A stretch of 33,039 bases of DNA from Lachnospiraceae bacterium (GTDB lineage: Bacteria; Bacillota; Clostridia; Lachnospirales; Lachnospiraceae), in NCBI GenBank assembly GCA_017521605.1, contig JAFXCD010000010.1, forward strand, positions 1 through 33,039, read 5' to 3'. The stretch's first letter is position 1. Every line of letters starts with the position of its first letter. Position numbers and translations under genes: made by a program. Of the stretch, positions 31,462 to 33,039 are shown in pieces. The notes below the pieces were generated by a model. It worked only from the letters and a program-made list of their open reading frames with translations, searched no databases and was not told the origin of the DNA.

Positions 31462-31518
31462 AAAGGAATAAGTAGTCCCATGGGGTAAGGTGCGCACCGC
31501 TACCGATATGGGACTATG
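31462..31518 (+). promoter_or_regulatory. Hairpin-bridged ribosome binding site of the second cytosine methylase
   Basis: The only Shine-Dalgarno-like sequence before the ATG at 31516 is AAAGGA at 31462-31467, about 48 bases away. Between them TAGTCCCAT (31473-31481) pairs perfectly with ATGGGACTA (31508-31516). Inside are GGTA/TACC and the palindrome GGTGCGCACC. If folded, the effective spacing from AAAGGA to the ATG is about 5-6 bases. The A of the start codon is the last base of the stem. The same palindromes could also be an operator for the methylase. Confidence 0.6.
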
Positions 31519-32178
31519 AGAGTTTTGGAATTATTTGCAGGAACAAGAAGTATCGGGAAAGCATTCGAGTGCAGAGGTCATGAAGTATTCAGTGTGGAGT
31601 GGTCAAAGGATTTTGAAGATATTGATCTGTATGAGGATATCAGTAAAGTAAAAGCAGAAGATATATTAAAGTTGTTTGGAAAGCCGGATGTTATATGGGC
31701 AAGCCCTGACTGCTCCACATTCAGTATCGCAGCCATCAGTCATCACAGAAGAAAAAATCCGGATACCGGAAGCCTGGAGCCGGTTAGTGTCTATGCAAAA
31801 TTCTGTGATATGGTAGATAAGCATGTGTTAAGACTCATTGAAGAGTTGCAGCCGAGATTTTATTTTATTGAAAATCCAAGAGGTGGTATGCGGAAAATGG
31901 ATTGGATGAAAGGATTGCCAAGATACACCGTGACTTATTGTCAATATGGAGATAACCGGATGAAGCCGACTGATATCTGGACGAATCATCCCGAACCAAA
32001 GTTTTTGCCTATGTGCCACAATGGAGATCCGTGTCACGTTGCAGCTCCAAGAGGGAGTAAAACCGGAACACAGGGATTAAAAGGTTCCAGGGAAAGAAGT
32101 ATCATACCACAGAAGTTGTGTGAACATATCGTAACAATCTGCGAGGAATATCTAAAGGAGGATGAGAGTGGCAAGTGA
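31516..32178 (+). CDS. DNA cytosine methyltransferase, short form
   Basis: 220 residues. Motif I LELFAGTRSIGKAFECRG lies at the very N-terminus, which fixes the start. A C5-like catalytic segment follows, ASPDCSTFS (Pro-Asp-Cys in place of the common Pro-Pro-Cys), then FYFIENPRGGMRKM (ENP in place of ENV) and a C-terminal region with MKPTDIWTNHP. Such short C5-like methylases occur in phages and ICEs. It is probably a solitary protecting or regulatory methylase. Translation appears to use a structured leader (31462-31518). The last 11 bases overlap the ribbon-helix-helix gene. Confidence 0.87.
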   Translation: MRVLELFAGTRSIGKAFECRGHEVFSVEWSKDFEDIDLYEDISKVKAEDILKLFGKPDVIWASPDCSTFSIAAISHHRRKNPDTGSLEPVSVYAKFCDMVDKHVLRLIEELQPRFYFIENPRGGMRKMDWMKGLPRYTVTYCQYGDNRMKPTDIWTNHPEPKFLPMCHNGDPCHVAAPRGSKTGTQGLKGSRERSIIPQKLCEHIVTICEEYLKEDESGK

Positions 32179-32578
32179 AGAAAAAGGTAAAGTAAGAAAA
32201 GGGTTTTATATTGAGGAAGATTTGTTGGGGCAGGTGGACAGCCTGCTCCAACAGGCTGATGTGAAATCAAGGAATGAATTTTTAAATCAGGCATTGAAAT
32301 TTTATATTGGTTATCTGACCTCGGAAAAGATTGAGAACTATATGCTCTCCACCATTTCCTCTGTAATGCATGCGACAGTAAAGGATAGTGAGAACCGCAT
32401 GGCTCGTGCTATGTATAAACTGGCCGTGGAAACTTCTAAGCTGTCTCATGTAATTGCATACAGTCACGGTGTGGATGAAGAAACGTTGTTAAAGTTACAG
32501 GGGAAATGTGCAGAAGAGGTTAAGAAGATTAATGGTGCGGTTGTTTTTGAAGAGGCATATAAATATCAAAATGTATAG
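32168..32578 (+). CDS. Ribbon-helix-helix DNA-binding protein
   Basis: GTG at 32168 is preferred to the ATG at 32162 because AAGGAGG (32155-32161) touches the ATG but is six bases from the GTG. The 136-residue product begins with a ribbon-helix-helix motif: KGFYIEEDLLGQVDSLLQQA, then SRNEFLNQALKFYIGYL (about 8-55), as in CopG/ParG/MobC-like proteins. A helical C-terminal domain follows (SENRMARAMYKLAVETSKL). It overlaps the methylase gene. It lies near the repeat- and hairpin-rich gap, so it may act as a relaxosome accessory, partition or repressor protein. Which one cannot be decided here. Confidence 0.82.
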   Translation: MASEEKGKVRKGFYIEEDLLGQVDSLLQQADVKSRNEFLNQALKFYIGYLTSEKIENYMLSTISSVMHATVKDSENRMARAMYKLAVETSKLSHVIAYSHGVDEETLLKLQGKCAEEVKKINGAVVFEEAYKYQNV

Positions 32579-32591
32579 ACTTTGTTATAAG

Positions 32592-32639
32592 AAAACTTGA
32601 AGACAGCTACACACTATCTTCAAGATGATTTTCTTTTTT
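32592..32639. terminator. Terminator between convergent genes
   Basis: CTTGAAGA (32596-32603) pairs with TCTTCAAG (32617-32624), followed on the + strand by a T-rich tract to 32639. A weak A-run lies on the other side. It terminates the + strand ribbon-helix-helix transcript. Its right arm and loop lie within the 3' end of the minus-strand gene, whose stop codon is in the loop. Confidence 0.75.
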
Positions 32640-32837
32640 GTATTCTTCAATCATTCGACGAAGCTCGGTTAATGTTTCTTCGTGAGCTTTTTTAATTTCC
32701 TCCGGAGTATGTTTTCGATAGAAGGATGTTGGAAAAAGCCGGTAACACGTACTGATTGTATATTCATAGATTAAGTCATCAATGGTTGGTTCACGCAGGA
32801 TACCTATTTTTTGTAGCCAGTTTTTTAGTTTGCTCAT
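32607..32837 (-). CDS. Small hypothetical protein on the minus strand
   Basis: 76 residues, soluble and helical: MSKLKNWLQKIGILREPTID, then a helix with YEYTISTCYRLFPTSFYRKH and a charged coiled-coil-like end (EETLTELRRMIEEYKKENH). A strong ribosome site (AAAGGGGAA, 4 bases before the ATG) and a matching promoter upstream support expression. It is the only minus-strand gene of the window, convergent with the ribbon-helix-helix gene and divergent from the gene at the right edge. The family is not recognised; its position suggests a small regulator or immunity-type gene. Confidence 0.75.
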   Translation of the reverse strand: MSKLKNWLQKIGILREPTIDDLIYEYTISTCYRLFPTSFYRKHTPEEIKKAHEETLTELRRMIEEYKKENHLEDSV

Positions 32838-32882
32838 ACAATTCCCCTTTCACATAATGACGCAGTACAGTTATCTAATATG

Positions 32883-32911
32883 ATAGTAGCAAATCATAAA
32901 AAGAATTACAA
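32883..32911 (-). promoter_or_regulatory. Sigma-70-type promoter for the minus-strand gene
   Basis: On the minus strand, TTGTAA (-35; + strand 32906-32911) and TACTAT (-10; 32883-32888) are separated by 17 bases. The -10 is 46 bases from the start codon at 32837. A TTCTA/TAGAA inverted repeat at 32916-32931 lies just upstream. Confidence 0.6.
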
Positions 32912-32914
32912 CTA

Positions 32915-33005
32915 ATTCTAAAGAACTAGAACTTGTTTTGTTGAATATGTTTCTGCAGGGGAGAAAAGGTTATACTTTTATTTAGAACTACTATTCGTTC
33001 TAAAG
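32915..33005. promoter_or_regulatory. Operator-like inverted repeats in a divergent promoter region
   Basis: TTTAGAAC (32981-32988) and GTTCTAAA (32997-33004) form a perfect 8-bp inverted repeat with an 8-base spacer. The same half-sites recur as ATTCTAAAG (32915) and CTAGAAC (32926), forming a shorter inverted repeat. One pair borders the minus-strand promoter; the other overlaps the AAAGGAGG ribosome site at the right edge. A TATACT at 32971 is a possible -10 for the rightward gene, without a good -35. The layout suggests a repressor controlling both directions. Confidence 0.5.
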
Positions 33006-33021
33006 GAGGTGACAAGCCACT

Positions 33022-33039
33022 GTGGATTTACAGGTTATA
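33022..33039 (+). CDS. Start of a gene leaving the window
   Basis: A strong AAAGGAGG (33002-33009) is followed by GTG at 33022, giving only M-D-L-Q-V-I before the window ends. Another GTG at 33009 is too close to the ribosome site. Too little is visible to name a product. The operator-like repeat just upstream suggests a regulated gene. Confidence 0.35.

Noticed and set aside
31027-31515. A CRISPR array or tRNA in the non-coding gap
   Set aside because: Repeats are few, imperfect and unevenly spaced, and no cloverleaf could be drawn from the hairpins.
32971-32976. TATACT as a firm promoter for the rightward gene
   Set aside because: No acceptable -35 lies 16-18 bases upstream and no extended -10 is present, so it was only mentioned as possible.

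Overview
The window is most likely the conjugation core of an integrative and conjugative element (ICE) from a low-to-mid GC Gram-positive gut bacterium, probably a Clostridia/Lachnospiraceae member. The evidence is strong AGGAGG-type ribosome sites, SpoVG-, YodL- and AbrB-like families, Gram-positive T4SS components (VirB4, a VirB6/TrbL-like protein, a small VirB3/PrgI-like protein, a VirB2-like DUF3852 protein, an NlpC/P60 hydrolase) and anti-restriction genes. The assignment is inference; no rRNA, tRNA or species marker is present. Nearly every gene is on the + strand in long, tightly packed or overlapping runs, as in one transfer operon.

Layout. 1-1404: 3' part of a Uup-like ABC-F ATPase and its terminator. 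1437-3076: an Imm51-like orphan immunity gene with a possible -1 frameshift extension, then small unknown genes separated by two related hairpin elements. 3066-8467: accessory and establishment block (ArdA-like anti-restriction protein, lipoprotein, DUF4314 protein, Dam-type methylase, two AbrB-like proteins, YodL-domain protein). 8493-15787: a complete-looking Tad/Flp (type IVc pilus) block: pilin-like protein between two SpoVG-like proteins, A24 prepilin peptidase, CpaB, CpaE, CpaF, TadB, TadC and two pseudopilin-like proteins. 15892-25504: T4SS block (proline-rich membrane protein, large secreted Trp-rich protein, VirB2-, VirB6-, VirB3- and VirB4-like proteins) with an embedded cytosine methylase that carries a second ORF overprinted in the +1 frame. 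25507-28125: amidoligase, gamma-glutamylcyclotransferase-like protein and NlpC/P60 hydrolase. 28174-31026: unknown accessory proteins, including two DUF6103-like paralogues and a tandemly duplicated DUF5688-like protein. 31027-31515: a 489-base non-coding region full of repeats and hairpins, candidate oriT or regulatory region. 31516-33039: a second cytosine methylase, a ribbon-helix-helix protein, a convergent minus-strand gene, and a divergent promoter/operator region before a gene that leaves the window.

How they may work together. The Tad block would build a type IVc-like fibre and the VirB block a DNA-transfer channel. NlpC/P60, and possibly the amidoligase pair, would open or tailor the wall. 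ArdA plus three DNA methylases would protect the incoming DNA. No relaxase, VirD4 coupling protein, VirB8-like protein or integrase is visible, so the element extends beyond the window.

Most notable: (i) a Tad pilus machine and a T4SS in one element; (ii) a short Met-rich C-terminal tail (type GM-x-x-x-M, usually after an acidic/Gln-rich linker) shared by several otherwise unrelated accessory proteins, a candidate translocation or targeting tag; (iii) the overprinted ORF inside the cytosine methylase; (iv) a hairpin that appears to bring a distant Shine-Dalgarno sequence next to the start codon of the second cytosine methylase.
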